Source: Plotosus lineatus (Eukaryota; Chordata; Actinopteri; Siluriformes; Plotosidae). Taken from it: a DNA stretch of 64,000 nt. The translations under genes were made by a program, and so were the position numbers. Below, piece by piece: positions 49,434 through 58,881 of this stretch. Location of the stretch: positions 11,226,001-11,290,000 of the forward strand of contig CM045751.1 in NCBI GenBank assembly GCA_024760905.1, given 5' to 3'. The stretch's first letter is position 1. Every line of letters starts with the position of its first letter. The notes below the pieces were generated by a model, which did not search any database, was not told where the DNA came from, and saw only the letters and a list, made by a program, of their open reading frames with translations.

Positions 49434-51185
49434 CATCCATCCATTGCTATTAATAATTCATGCTTATTCTGGTATTCAAACTATTTTGTCCTTGCATACC
49501 TGCACATATAAGGTCAGTGTCACCTGCTGTATGATATCATAATCCAAAGTCTTGTTGATGAGAATATTAGGCTTGTACATATTCTCGAGTCGGAAATAAG
49601 GGTTCTGCAAGAACAGAGACAGGTCGATAAATCATTCCTGCGTTAAGATAAAACAAAGAGATTAACACACCAAAGCTGAGTGAACTGCCCACCAGAATTG
49701 GCTCCAAGGCGTAATATAAAACTCCCGAATCATCATCTTTTGCTTCAATCTGGGCCACACTGGTGTTAACAGGCGTGAGCTGAGAACAAAAGTGAAAAAT
49801 ATTCCTTCGTGATGTCATGCAAAGACATTCTGTTCGAGAAGCTGAACAGTTAGCATGTCCCATAAGTTATGACACCTCATCGCATTCATTACAAATGGAA
49901 ATGTTGGAAAAGTGTAATTATAGCGTCCGTGGCGGAAAATTCTCACCTCATTAACATCTAGAACGTATTTACTCTGGGCAAAAGAAGGAGGGTTGTCATT
50001 GATGTTTTCGACTTGAACGAGCACCGTTAAAGTAATCTGTGGATTTAAACAAATAAACAGGTTGGGCTATACTTGAAGACAGCTGTTGGGAAAATGCTGG
50101 AAAAAAAGGAACAAAACCCTGAAATAGAGACTCAAGCTGTTGCTATTTTTGTGAAATTAATTAGCGCAGAATTAATTCAGTTTGTAAGTGTGAACAACGA
50201 GGCACCTCGCGAGACACTTACACTTCTAGATCCAGTTTTATTGCAGCGGATTTGAACTGTGAGCTCCTCCGGATTTAAAAGGGTCTAAAAAAGGAAATTA
50301 ATACAACACCATCATGAGCATCGACAAAACTGACTCAAGTTCAAGATCACCAGTAGTTATTTATTCGTTTATTTTTGTCCTGCGAAAAAGAGTGGAAGAA
50401 GTTTGAGAAATGTTCTGTGACATTATTGCACACCGTTAAAAAGTGAATGTGTCAGACATGCAGAATTCTCAACGTTAACACGGTGCTTGTTGGTGAGTTC
50501 GCGAGAGCATTTGGTTAAAATGATGAGAGGATATTGATATTAATAGTATTTTTTGGCAAGACATACTATTGATGGAACCGTACTTCAAAGTCCAGGCGTT
50601 TCTTCACAATAAGATTGAAGCCCCTCAGGTCGAAAGCATTGTCTGGGTTCTCGATGAGCGTCAGCGTGACATTCTTTGCTGTTGTGTTAATATGGGCAAC
50701 AACAGCATCGATTGTGTTGTTCTCTTTAATAGTCACAGGCTCAGAGGGAGCTGAACAAACTGAAGAGAGAAGGCAAATATCATCATGCTTAATGAACCAC
50801 AAACCCAGCCTACAAATATCCAACATAAAAACAAACCACAACACTTTTTTCCCCCCCGTTTTTTCTGTGACCAGACCTGGTTTCAGATTCAAATATTGAT
50901 GCGTTTCAATACGTCCTCGTATTTTATAATCTTATGCATTCATTAATTATGGAAAGGACACATTTTTCGAGTACAAAGGTGGACAACTTAAATTTCTAAC
51001 ATCCCTCCTATATTCAAACACACCACGCCACACCACTATACAGGCCATGCCAACACATCAAGCGGTTCAAAGTCAAAAACAAAGCTGGACTTACTTTTTT
51101 CAGCGAAGCAGAATTTGTGAAGGAGGAACGCTATCATGCAGCTCAAGGCAGTGTTTCGGGATTTTATCTTAAATTTCCTTTCCAT
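42865..51185 (-). CDS. cdhr5: Cadherin-related family member 5 (mu-protocadherin), complete, 14 exons
   Basis: Fourteen exons join to exactly 2040 nt (679 residues plus stop) with all phases compatible. Order: signal peptide (1-28), four cadherin-type repeats (about 31-122, 125-233, 234-353, 355-444), one membrane helix (about 461-482), basic stop-transfer RLKKR and a 190-residue cytoplasmic tail. Calcium linkers NINDNPP (121-127) and DIDNRPPWF (229-237) are present. RPPWFQPC, HPGPIYARDGD and the tail motif VRSILAKERR...KTVWF (588-606) match human CDHR5, which forms intermicrovillar links with CDHR2 in gut and kidney brush border. The Pro/Thr/Ser mucin repeats of mammalian CDHR5 are absent: only a 25-nt exon separates repeat 4 from the membrane exon. 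The protein ends DKTAQ, not in a harmonin-binding PDZ ligand. One intron uses a GC donor. Zebrafish-type a/b paralogy cannot be resolved here. Confidence 0.9.
43595..43752 (-). CDS. cdhr5: cdhr5 exon 13: transmembrane segment
   Basis: 158 nt between ATTCCAG and GTCAGC; encodes MALLGFVMAALLVLCLIVIG and the basic RLKKR that stops transfer. Confidence 0.9.
43905..43929 (-). CDS. cdhr5: cdhr5 exon 12: 25-nt microexon-like link
   Basis: 25 nt between CTTGCAG and GTGAGT; encodes VRAVDVST and the first base of the next codon. It closes repeat 4 and leads straight to the membrane exon. Confidence 0.82.
44016..44129 (-). CDS. cdhr5: cdhr5 exon 11: repeat 4, GC donor
   Basis: 114 nt after GGGACAG; encodes VNITTDGFVLLKKPVRTDSF and ALQ. 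The donor is CAG|GCAAGT at 44015, a GC-AG intron. Using it restores the cadherin strand FALQVRAVD with exon 12. Confidence 0.85.
44227..44433 (-). CDS. cdhr5: cdhr5 exon 10: repeat 3-4 junction
   Basis: 207 nt between TGCCCAG and GTAGGT; encodes FASTTVNIAVMKKSKNPPKF, then FRVRARDEDFAN. The linker is NPP without the usual N-D, so calcium binding here may be weak. Confidence 0.9.
44745..45052 (-). repeat. SINE-A in cdhr5 intron 9
   Basis: Lacks part of tail i; body and head present. Confidence 0.88.
45105..45202 (-). CDS. cdhr5: cdhr5 exon 9: cadherin repeat 3
   Basis: 98 nt between ATTTTAG and GTAAGA; encodes FQIDENTGNITMLKPAD, the usual D-x-x-T-G-x-I/L cadherin strand. Confidence 0.9.
45305..45395 (-). 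CDS. cdhr5: cdhr5 exon 8: cadherin repeat 3
   Basis: 91 nt between ACTTTTAG and GTAAAA; encodes LLLHPGPIYARDGDKSRNEE, very like the human repeat-3 sequence. Confidence 0.92.
45476..46313 (-). mobile_element. Tigger-like MITE, copy 4, with nested SINE-A
   Basis: Reverse orientation, TA on both sides; interrupted by a SINE at about 45542-45896. In cdhr5 intron 7. Confidence 0.83.
45542..45896 (-). repeat. SINE-A, tail ii, nested in a MITE
   Basis: Complete tail ii (GGGGTCGCCACAGCGAATCA) to head (CCACCACTGCCCC). Confidence 0.9.
47328..47821 (+). mobile_element. Tigger-like MITE, copy 5
   Basis: Full length; ends CAGGGATCCCTCA and GGGCTCACTG. In cdhr5 intron 7. Confidence 0.82.
47870..48090 (-). 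repeat. SINE-B fragment in cdhr5 intron 7
   Basis: TTTTTGGACTGTGGGAGGAAAC-type body and degraded head. Confidence 0.75.
48115..48745 (-). repeat. SINE-B with a third tail type, hosting a SINE-C
   Basis: Tail with CATGAAGGATAACGCCTTG, shared only with 58236-58525. A SINE-C interrupts it near 48285-48560; head CACCGTGCCACCC at right. Confidence 0.85.
48285..48560 (+). repeat. SINE-C nested in SINE-B
   Basis: GGGCAGGTGGCATAGTGG to AAGGCTTGGGTATAAAA. Confidence 0.88.
49020..49205 (-). CDS. cdhr5: cdhr5 exon 7: repeat 2-3 junction
   Basis: 186 nt between TTTTACAG and GTAAAG; encodes INIKDIDNRPPWFQPC, diagnostic of CDHR5, and ICLSGGYKGKVNLTERQ. The following 3.6-kb intron carries two Tigger-like MITEs and several SINEs. 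Confidence 0.92.
49387..49430. repeat. (TA)n microsatellite in cdhr5 intron 6
   Basis: About 44 bp pure TA. Confidence 0.95.
49500..49604 (-). CDS. cdhr5: cdhr5 exon 6: cadherin repeat 2
   Basis: 105 nt between TCTTGCAG and GTATGC; encodes ILINKTLDYDIIQQVTLTLY, the L-D-Y/F-E type strand of a cadherin repeat. Confidence 0.9.
49693..49779 (-). CDS. cdhr5: cdhr5 exon 5: cadherin repeat 2
   Basis: 87 nt between GTTCTCAG and GTGGGC; encodes VAQIEAKDDDSGVLYYALE with the A-x-D calcium motif of cadherin repeats. Confidence 0.9.
49947..50036 (-). CDS. cdhr5: cdhr5 exon 4: repeat 1-2 calcium linker
   Basis: 90 nt between TCCACAG and GTGAGA; encodes VQVENINDNPPSF, the canonical cadherin linker, then KYVLDVNE. 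Confidence 0.92.
50222..50284 (-). CDS. cdhr5: cdhr5 exon 3: cadherin repeat 1
   Basis: 63 nt, phase 0/0, between TTTTTTAG and GTAAGT; encodes TLLNPEELTVQIRCNKTGSR and a final Ser. Confidence 0.83.
50584..50759 (-). CDS. cdhr5: cdhr5 exon 2: cadherin repeat 1
   Basis: 176 nt between TCTCTTCAG and GTACGG. I chose the upstream of two possible AGs because it retains ICSAPSEPVTIKENN, matching the Cys-Ser near the mature N-terminus of CDHR5. Contains three N-glycosylation sequons. Confidence 0.85.
51095..51185 (-). CDS. cdhr5: cdhr5 exon 1: start and signal peptide
   Basis: ATG at 51185; basic start then a hydrophobic core (ALSCMIAFLLHKFCFA). Donor GTAAGT at 51094, phase 1. Confidence 0.82.
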
Positions 51186-51531
51186 GTCTTAATATGTGAT
51201 GAACACGAATAAGTATGGAGGACTAGAAGAGACCGTGGCACCAGCTGGTACTTCTTCACATAAAGCACTGACTGTTTTAGCAGATGAGTGGGAGTCAACT
51301 CCCGTCGCAATGTTTGTGACTTCATCTTACGGTCATATATTGCCTAAAGAGCTTGCCAACAGAGGACTGCTCCCTCCTACAAAAATACTTGCATCTGCTT
51401 TTGAGGGGGGCATTTTGTATTAGAGCTCAGCATAGCAAGAGTACAAGAATGTGCCTGCAGAAAGAAAGGATTTGGAATATGAAAACAAGAAACATGGAAA
51501 TAAACCATGGGTACACATCAAGAAAAATTCA

Positions 51532-51897
51532 TATTGAAAATGTTGAGGTTCTCTTTGGGAGTAACGAGGATGGATAGGATCAGGAATGAGTACATCAGAG
51601 GGACAGCACATGTTAGAGGTTTTTGGAGACAAAGTCAGAGAGGCTAGATTAGATGGTTTGGACATGTACAGAGGAGGGATAGTGAGTATTTTGATAGAAG
51701 GATGCTGAGGTTGGAACTACCAGGCAGAAGGCCTAGTGGAAGACCAAAGAGAAGATTTATGGATGTGGTGAAGGAGGAAATGGAAGGTAGTTGATATAAG
51801 AGAAGAAGATGTAGAAGGTAGGGTGAGATGGAGGCAGATGATTCGCTGTGGCGACCCCTGAAGGTAACAGCTGAAAGGAAAAGAAGAAAGAAGATAT
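51532..51897 (+). mobile_element. RTE-like LINE 3' fragment, first of two
   Basis: Starts AAAATGTTGAGGTTCTCTTT and ends in the AAGAAGAAAG tail. Lies just upstream of cdhr5 exon 1. Confidence 0.85.
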
Positions 51898-51907
51898 ATA
51901 CTCATTC

Positions 51908-52269
51908 AATGAAAATGTTGAGGTTCTCTTTGGGAGTAACGAGGATGGATAGGATCAGGAATGAGTCCATCAGAGGGACAGCACATGTAATAGGTTTTGG
52001 AGACAAAGTCAGAGAGGCTAGATTGAGATGGTTTGGACATGTACAGAGGAGGGATAGTGAGTATATTGGTAGTAGGATGCTGAGGTTGGAACTACCAGGC
52101 AGAAGGCCTAGAGGAAGACCAAAGAGAAGCTTTATGGATGTGGTGAAAGAGGACATGAGGGTAGTTGGAGTAAGAGTAGAAGATGCAGAGGATAGGGTGA
52201 GATGGAGGTGGATGGTTCGCTGTGGCGACCCCTGAAGGGAAAATCCGAAAGGAAAAGAAGAAGAAGAAC
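51908..52269 (+). mobile_element. RTE-like LINE 3' fragment, second of two
   Basis: Starts at the same internal LINE base as the fragment 10 bp upstream, same orientation. Suggests duplication rather than two independent truncations. Confidence 0.85.
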
Positions 52270-52274
52270 ATCTA

Positions 52275-52472
52275 ACCCGGCCTCAACTAAAGGCTACCAT
52301 CCCAGTATATTTTTACTGGTACCCATTTACACTGTTGAGTGAATGGAGGCACATTTGTGGTTGAGACCTTGCCCAGGAGACTAAGCACAGTGGGAGGTCT
52401 AAGTGGGATTTGAACACACAACCTCCTGATCATGAGCACAGCACCCTAACCACTACACCAGCAGCCCCACTG
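52275..52472 (-). repeat. SINE-C, 3' truncated
   Basis: CATCCCAGTATATTTTTAC to CTAACCACTACACCAGC. Confidence 0.83.
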
Positions 52473-52540
52473 ACATGTGCTATTATTGGAAATTAATGAC
52501 TTTTGGAGTGGAAATAATACAGCAAATCACACAGCACCTT

Positions 52541-53020
52541 TTGACTCCCTCACGACTTTGTGCTTCAGATTGTGCGGTTTGAGGGCATCGCGGGTTTTTC
52601 AAAAATATTCATCAAAAAAAAAAAAAAAAAAAAAGGAAATTAAGGAAAAATAGGGGGAAAAGTTAAGGAAAACGCAACAAAACAAGGCCAATTATGCAAA
52701 AAAAAAAAAACCCCAAAAAAACAAACCCCAAACAAACAAAAATATAAAACAACCCAAAACCTCCCAACAAAACTACCGTACTTACATTTTTATGTGAGGT
52801 GCGCATCTGTAAGTGTGTATTTATATTTTATTTCCATCTTATACATTATTTTTGAATGCTTAATTGTTATTATAAGCATTTGTAGCATTGAATATGTATT
52901 TATTGACATTATATACACATAAACATGTACGTATACATCAGTCAGGGGGGTCGATCCTACTTCGCAGAAATCGGCGGTTGTACGGGTGTCTCGGCTCCTA
53001 TTAACCGCGGAAAGTGATAT
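52541..53020 (-). mobile_element. Tigger-like MITE, copy 6
   Basis: Same body in reverse; both termini are eroded (ACTCCCTCACGACTTTGTG at left, CCGCGGAAAGTGA at right). Confidence 0.78.
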
Positions 53021-53671
53021 GGGGGTAATCAGATTGCACAAATCCTGTGTACTTTATATTAACAGAAAGTTTTCACCCCAAATCAAAGCCCAAAAATATC
53101 ATTTTATTGTTCTTTTCTAATCTTTCCGCATAGTATACACTATAACAATTATTCACCTCGTGTTCAGTAAATAATTGTCATGTAAATTAAAATGATGCAT
53201 ATGAGTGAATTGGTCATCGGTCCATTAGATAATTATCAACAGAGTGCACATATGCTACAAAAATCACTTTTATTCAGATTATAGGCCATATATGGAGAGG
53301 ATATGGAGAAGAATAAAAACACATCTCTCTTCATAGCCCTGCATGTGATCACGTTCTCTAATCATCAGAGCTCATAGGTCGACCCACTTTTGATACATTC
53401 TGATATTATACATGCTTGGAGAATAAAACAGAGTCTCATGAACTGATGCTGTCTCACTCAGCTTCCCTCCACCCCTCACCCTACTCTCCCTCACCGTGTG
53501 GGAACAACGAATACGCACATTTACATGAACCACACACATTGTGCACAAATGTAGATGCCTGATAATGTCATGTATTTGAATTTGGCAAGCCGCCTGACAT
53601 GCTGCATTGTTTCATAGGATCTCTCAAAGCCACTGGAAATGGTTGATATATAACACCATTACCCCAATCAT

Positions 53672-53672
53672 A

Positions 53673-53712
<40 letters not shown>
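53672..53712. repeat. (CA)n microsatellite
   Basis: About 40 bp. Confidence 0.93.
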
Positions 53713-53714
<2 letters not shown>

Positions 53715-53990
53715 AGCAGTGGGCACCCATAGAGCAGCTGACGGTTAGGTACCTTCCTCAAGGGCACTTCAGATATGAAGGTTGAGGAAGGGAAGGTGCA
53801 GCTCACTCCCCCTCCACCACACACTTTGTCACCTGAGAATGAACAAGATCTATCTGGCATTTCATTCAAGAAACACCTTGTTAATTCTCCGTTGAAGATT
53901 TCTCCTGCTTGAACGGGACTCAAACCTGCAACCTTTCGGTCCCAAACTATTATGCGTCAGCTGCCGCCTTACAGCTTCCCCCTATTATAA
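53695..53990 (-). repeat. tRNA-derived SINE, further family
   Basis: Reverse B box GGACTCAAACC at 53917 and body CCTTCCTCAAGGGCACTTC. Confidence 0.6.
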
Positions 53991-54117
53991 TGAAAAAGAA
54001 CAGCAACAACAGCAGCTAATATTTAACTTTAAATGTTACTATAAACATATTGTTGATGTTTGAATGAAATAAAACACTGAGACATTTTCAAGGAAAATAA
54101 TTATCTTATGAGTTGTT

Positions 54118-54178
<61 letters not shown>
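54118..54178. repeat. (CA)n microsatellite
   Basis: About 60 bp. Confidence 0.95.
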
Positions 54179-54181
<3 letters not shown>

Positions 54182-54227
54182 TCGTTGATTGTGTTTTAAT
54201 ATCATCATATCATTTTGTTTTTTATAC

Positions 54228-54556
54228 TTGTATTCATTCATCTTCTGAACTTCTGAATCCTATTTCAGGTCGCGTTAGGCCCATCGCACCCAACTCTGGA
54301 AGAAGGTGGGGTGCACCCTGGACAACTCGTCAGAGTGTTTCAGGGCAAACACACATATCGAAGGAAGATTTGAAACAGACAAAAAGACTACTGTACATGT
54401 TTTTGGACTGTGTGAGGAAACCGGAGTACCCAGATGAAACCCACACAAGCCTGGGGAGATCATGTGAACATCACACTGAAGCATCCGAGTCCGGCAATTG
54501 AACCTTTTTGCTGTGAGGTGGCCATGTTAACCACTGCACTACTGTGCCATCCAGAG
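54228..54556 (-). repeat. SINE-B, tail i-like
   Basis: TTCATTCATCTTCTGAAC at left to CACTACTGTGCCATCC at right. Confidence 0.83.
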
Positions 54557-54596
54557 AAAAGAAAAAGATAATAATACACTGAGAGATGAGAGAGAT

Positions 54597-54724
54597 TTCC
54601 TTTCGGCTTTTTCCCTTTTTCAGGGGTCGCCACAGCGAATGATTCGCACGTTTGATTTGGCAGAGGTTTTTACGTCGGATGCCCTTCCTGACACAACCCT
54701 TTTAGCAAGGGACAGAAACACGGT
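54597..54724 (-). repeat. SINE-A tail ii only, fused to MITE copy 7
   Basis: CTTTCGGCTTTTTCCC to GGGACAGAAACACG; the rest of the SINE is absent and MITE sequence follows at once. Confidence 0.8.
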
Positions 54725-55154
54725 TAATGTGGACCGAGACCCCCCCCACTACCAAAGATTTCCACAAAGTAGGATCAACCCCCTGACTGACTTATACCTT
54801 CATGTATATGTGTATATAATATCAATAAATACATAGTCCATATGTATCACTATAAATGCTTATAATAACAATTAAACATTCAAAAATAATGCATAAGATG
54901 TAAATAAAATATAAATACACACACATACAGATGCACACCTCACATAAAAATGTAAGTAGTTTTGTTTGGTTGTTTTTTGTTTTTGTTTGTTTGGATCTTT
55001 TTTTTTTTTGCATAATTGGCCTTGTTTTGCGGCATTTTCATAAACTTTTCCCACTTTTTACTTAAATTTCCTTAATTTTTATTTTTCAATGAATATTTTT
55101 GAAAAACCCACGATGCACTGAAGCAGCAGAAACTGTATATAGCAGTGATCACTG
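54724..55154 (+). mobile_element. Tigger-like MITE, copy 7, left end replaced
   Basis: The body and right end are present, but the first 20 bp or so are missing. The element begins in TTAATGTGGACCGAG directly after a SINE-A tail. Confidence 0.8.
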
Positions 55155-55170
55155 TATGTATATATGTACA

Positions 55171-55208
<38 letters not shown>
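55171..55208. repeat. (TA)n microsatellite
   Basis: About 38 bp after MITE copy 7. Confidence 0.93.
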
Positions 55209-55210
<2 letters not shown>

Positions 55211-55224
55211 TGGATCTGGTGCTG

Positions 55225-55442
55225 GATCCTAAGGTTGGGGGTTAATTAACACCAACCCATGCACAGTGGGTTAATTGGCTGTTCCATATCACCCCTAGGT
55301 GTGACTGTGAATGGTTGTGTTGTGAGTGTTCATCCTGTAATGGATTGGTGAGTTGTCCAGGTCCAGTTGACTCCGTCCTTGCTGAGATGGGTGCCAGCCT
55401 CCCTGCAACTCTAATTAGGATTAAGCAGTTCATAAAATGAAT
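55225..55442 (+). repeat. SINE-B body and tail i
   Basis: TTAATTGGCTGTTCCATATC to AATTAGGATTAAGCAG and AATG tail. Confidence 0.82.
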
Positions 55443-55475
55443 GTGTGTGCATACATACATATCTATATCTATCTA

Positions 55476-55535
<60 letters not shown>

Positions 55536-55536
<1 letters not shown>

Positions 55537-55734
55537 TCTTTCTTCTTTTCCTTTCGGCTTTTCCCTTCAGGGGTCGCCACAGCGAATCATCTGCCTCCCA
55601 TCTCACCCTATCCTTTGCATCTTCTTCTCTTACACCAACGACCTTCATGTCCTCCTTCACCACATTCATGAATCGTCTCTTTGGTCTTCCTCTAGGCCTT
55701 CTGCCTGGTAGTTCCAGCCTCAGCATCCTATTAC

Positions 55735-55737
<3 letters not shown>
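55536..55737 (-). mobile_element. RTE-like LINE 3' fragment inside a (TA)n tract
   Basis: The fragment splits an AT-dinucleotide tract (55476-55535 and 55739-55772). Confidence 0.85.
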
Positions 55738-55776
<39 letters not shown>

Positions 55777-55879
55777 TATGCATAATGATTTGAAAAGATT
55801 CTGACATTTGCCAAAGTACATGACTCAACCGTATATGGTTATGATATGAATGATGAAAACCTGTTTAGGGATTCATTAT

Positions 55880-55945
55880 GGGGCAGCCATGGCCTAATGG
55901 TTAGTGAACCGAGTTTGAGAGTGAAAGGTCACTCGTATGACAAGT
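55880..55945 (+). repeat. SINE head fragment
   Basis: GGGGCAGCCATGGCCTAATG with A-box match; B box degraded. Confidence 0.45.
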
Positions 55946-56254
55946 AAAACAATGTGGGGTTGTGGGAGAAGGACCTCAAAAAAGTGAGTGAATGAACCGA
56001 ATATGTCAGGAAACACTGAGTTATTCAATACAAAAGCTTCGGAATGTGAGATTTAATACAGACACTATTGCACAGGTTTATCAAGAATGTTCAGGATTTC
56101 TGGTATCCCTTTCGTTTTAAAGATCTTTGTACTGAGACAAAACGTTTTTTATATCTATAATTCTAACAGTAGAAGGCAGCATTGTGCAGGTTCTGAGGAA
56201 AAGAAACAAGAAACAAGCTGACCTTTTCTTGACTGTACACATTATTGTCTATGA

Positions 56255-56707
56255 CAGGGGTCCCCAACCACCGGGCCGCGGACCGGTGCCGGTCCATGGC
56301 TCAATTGGTGCCGGGCCACAGAAGAAATAGTTCACTATTTCTGTTTTAATTATGATCTGAGTCTAAACAATCTTTATTTTTGAAAAAACGTTTATTTTGA
56401 AAAATGACCGGATTCTCTCGGTTATATGTCGGTTATTTGAGCGCTAAAATGTAACTCACAAAGGGACGGCACATGAGTAGAGGTGTGTTGGACATGTTTC
56501 AAACATTAGTGGGAATTTTGGGTGAGACTGAGCCTGAGCCTTCATTCTCCCAGCTGGTGCACCATCACCTGTTTTTTTTTTCAGAAAATTTTAACCTCTA
56601 CTTCCCAACCAACCATATTTCAGCTGTTGAAAAAATAACATTCATTGTGAATTATATCACTAATATCATCATCATTATCATTATTAATAAAAAAAATAAA
56701 AAATAAA

Positions 56708-56738
<31 letters not shown>

Positions 56739-56841
56739 TAAGAAGAAGAAGAAGAAGAAGAAGAAGAATATGACCCCCCGGTCCGCGGTAAATTTGTCAA
56801 GCGTTGACCAGTCCGCGGTGATAAAAAGTTTGGCATCATTG
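56255..56841. mobile_element. hAT-type element, 587 bp
   Basis: It starts CAGGGGTCCCCAACC; 8-bp duplication GTCTATGA (56247-56254, 56842-56849). The right inverted repeat is eroded. Simple A/T-rich repeats have expanded at 56700-56768. Confidence 0.82.
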
Positions 56842-56857
56842 GTCTATGATGATAGGC

Positions 56858-57197
56858 AGCGGTAGTCTAGTGGTATAGGGTGCTGGATCGCTGATCCAAA
56901 GGTTGGGGGTTCGAGTCCCACTCTCCACAAGGTTGTCACTGCCCCCAGTGCAGCTAACTGGGTTATCAAAGGCGGGCCATGTCTGTCACTGTCTATGGTG
57001 TGAGGCATGTAAAAGAACCATTGCTGACTTTCGTAAAGAGTAGCTGCAAAGTCGTCAGCGTGTTTCTGTCCCTTGCAAAAAAGGGTTGTGACAGGAAGGG
57101 CATCTGATGTAAAAACCTCTGCCAAATCAAACGTGCGAATCAGATGATTCGCTGTGGCGACTCCCGAGTAAAAGGGAAAAAGCCGAAAGGAAGACAG
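56858..57197 (+). repeat. SINE-A, tail ii, full length
   Basis: Perfect 16-bp duplication GTCTATGATGATAGGC (56842-56857, 57198-57213). Its left copy overlaps the hAT duplication, so the SINE came after the hAT element. Confidence 0.93.
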
Positions 57198-57605
57198 GTC
57201 TATGATGATAGGCACTATCAGCGTTTTTTTTTTTTTTTTTTTTTTTTTATGAACACATGTACATCTGCTTTATTATTTACTTCATCAATCATGAGAGCAG
57301 TGCAATGTATCACGCATCAAGTTTTTCCATCCACCATGAATGCAACACCATGAAACAATGAATTCTCAACATTAAATAAGTGAGAGTAAGAATCTTGTAT
57401 TGTTTGTTTTCTTTTCCGTATACCGGATAATAAAGCACCTATATGACGTGTAGTTTCCTGTTTCTGTGTAGTATATGCTAGTCAACACTGAATGAGAAGG
57501 CTAAACAGACGCAATTAGCTACACGGTGCTGAGCTCAGCTCCAAACACAGGGCTCACCTGGCTCTCCGTCTGTCATGGTTCAACATATGGAAATATAGAC
57601 TGTAG

Positions 57606-57955
57606 ACTGAGACGGCATGGTGGCGTTAGGGGTCATCATGTCCGTCTGACAGCATGAACGTCCTGGGTTTAATTCCCAGCTCAGGTGTTTCTGTGTGGAG
57701 TTTGGAGTTTGGACTTTGCATGTTCTTCTTTGCATGTTCTTTCCTTGTTTGTGTCGGGTTACTCCGGTTTGCTTCAGTCTAAAAACACGCAAAGAAAAAC
57801 ACGCATTGGCTGTTCCAAATCATCACTAGGTGTGAGTGTTGGCTGTGTGATGATCTAGCGAGCTGTCTCAGGTGTACCTTGCCTTCGCCCAGGTTCGGCT
57901 GAGATGATGGGTGCCAGCCTACCTGCTACCCTAATTAGGATTAAGTGGAAAATGA
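57606..57955 (+). repeat. SINE-B, tail i
   Basis: ACGGCATGGTGGCG head to TAATTAGGATTAAGTGG. Confidence 0.85.
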
Positions 57956-58235
57956 ATATTAGATTAATATTCGATTAATATTATATATCGGTAGAATATT
58001 CTTAGACTTTTAAAGAGAATCAAAGAGACACTGAATTAAATGAATGAAATTTAATGAAAAAGTTCCACTGCTTTTATTGGGAGGTATTTTTTTTTTTATT
58101 GTCACCAATATTCATATCATGCTGCTATATTACTCAACATTACTCTCACAGAACATGACTCTCTTGGTGGAATGAAACAACTTATCAAAGAAAATATTTT
58201 TTAAAAAGTAAATGAATGATAATATTACTCCTACT

Positions 58236-58525
58236 ATCTAGTGCCTGAGTCGTAGGACGGCCATTGGTGACCCGCAATGAAGGATAACACTCTGGTTATA
58301 ATATTCATGGAGGTTTTTCTTTGCAGTGCCATTGCCTTCTGCACGATGCGAACCTACGGGCAATTTCAAACAGCCAATTAACCTACTGTGTATGTCTTTG
58401 GATTGTGGGAGCAAACCCACACAAGCACGGGGAGAACATGCAAACTCTACACGGAAACGCCCAGGCCAGGAATCGAACCCAGGCCTTCCTACTGTGAGGC
58501 AGACATGCTAACCACTACGCCACCA
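58236..58525 (-). repeat. SINE-B, third tail type
   Basis: Tail with CAATGAAGGATAACACTCTG as at 48115; head ends at CACTACGCCACCATG, where a trinucleotide tract begins. Confidence 0.87.
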
Positions 58526-58526
58526 T

Positions 58527-58881
58527 GCTGCTGCCACCACTACTACTACCACCACCACTACTACTACCACTTCCACCACTACTACTACTACTACCACCAC
58601 CACTACCACTACCACCACCACCACCACTACCACCACTACTACTACTACTACTACTTCCACCACCACCACCACCACCACTCCTACTACTACTACCACTACC
58701 ACCACTACTACTACCACTACCACTACTACTTCCACCACCACCACTACTACTACTTCCACCACCACCACCACTACCACTACTACGACTACCACTACTACTA
58801 CTACTTCCACCACCACTACCACTCCTACTACTACCACCACCACCACTACCACTACTACTACTACTAATAATAATAATAATA
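58527..58881. repeat. Compound (ACC/ACT/TCC)n tract
   Basis: About 340 bp of triplets mixing ACC and ACT with TCC and rare ACG, then (AAT)n. Third-base changes are scattered, so it is an old, mosaic tract. One strand reads poly-His/Tyr and the other poly-Ser/Gly or poly-Val; none is a gene. Confidence 0.95.
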
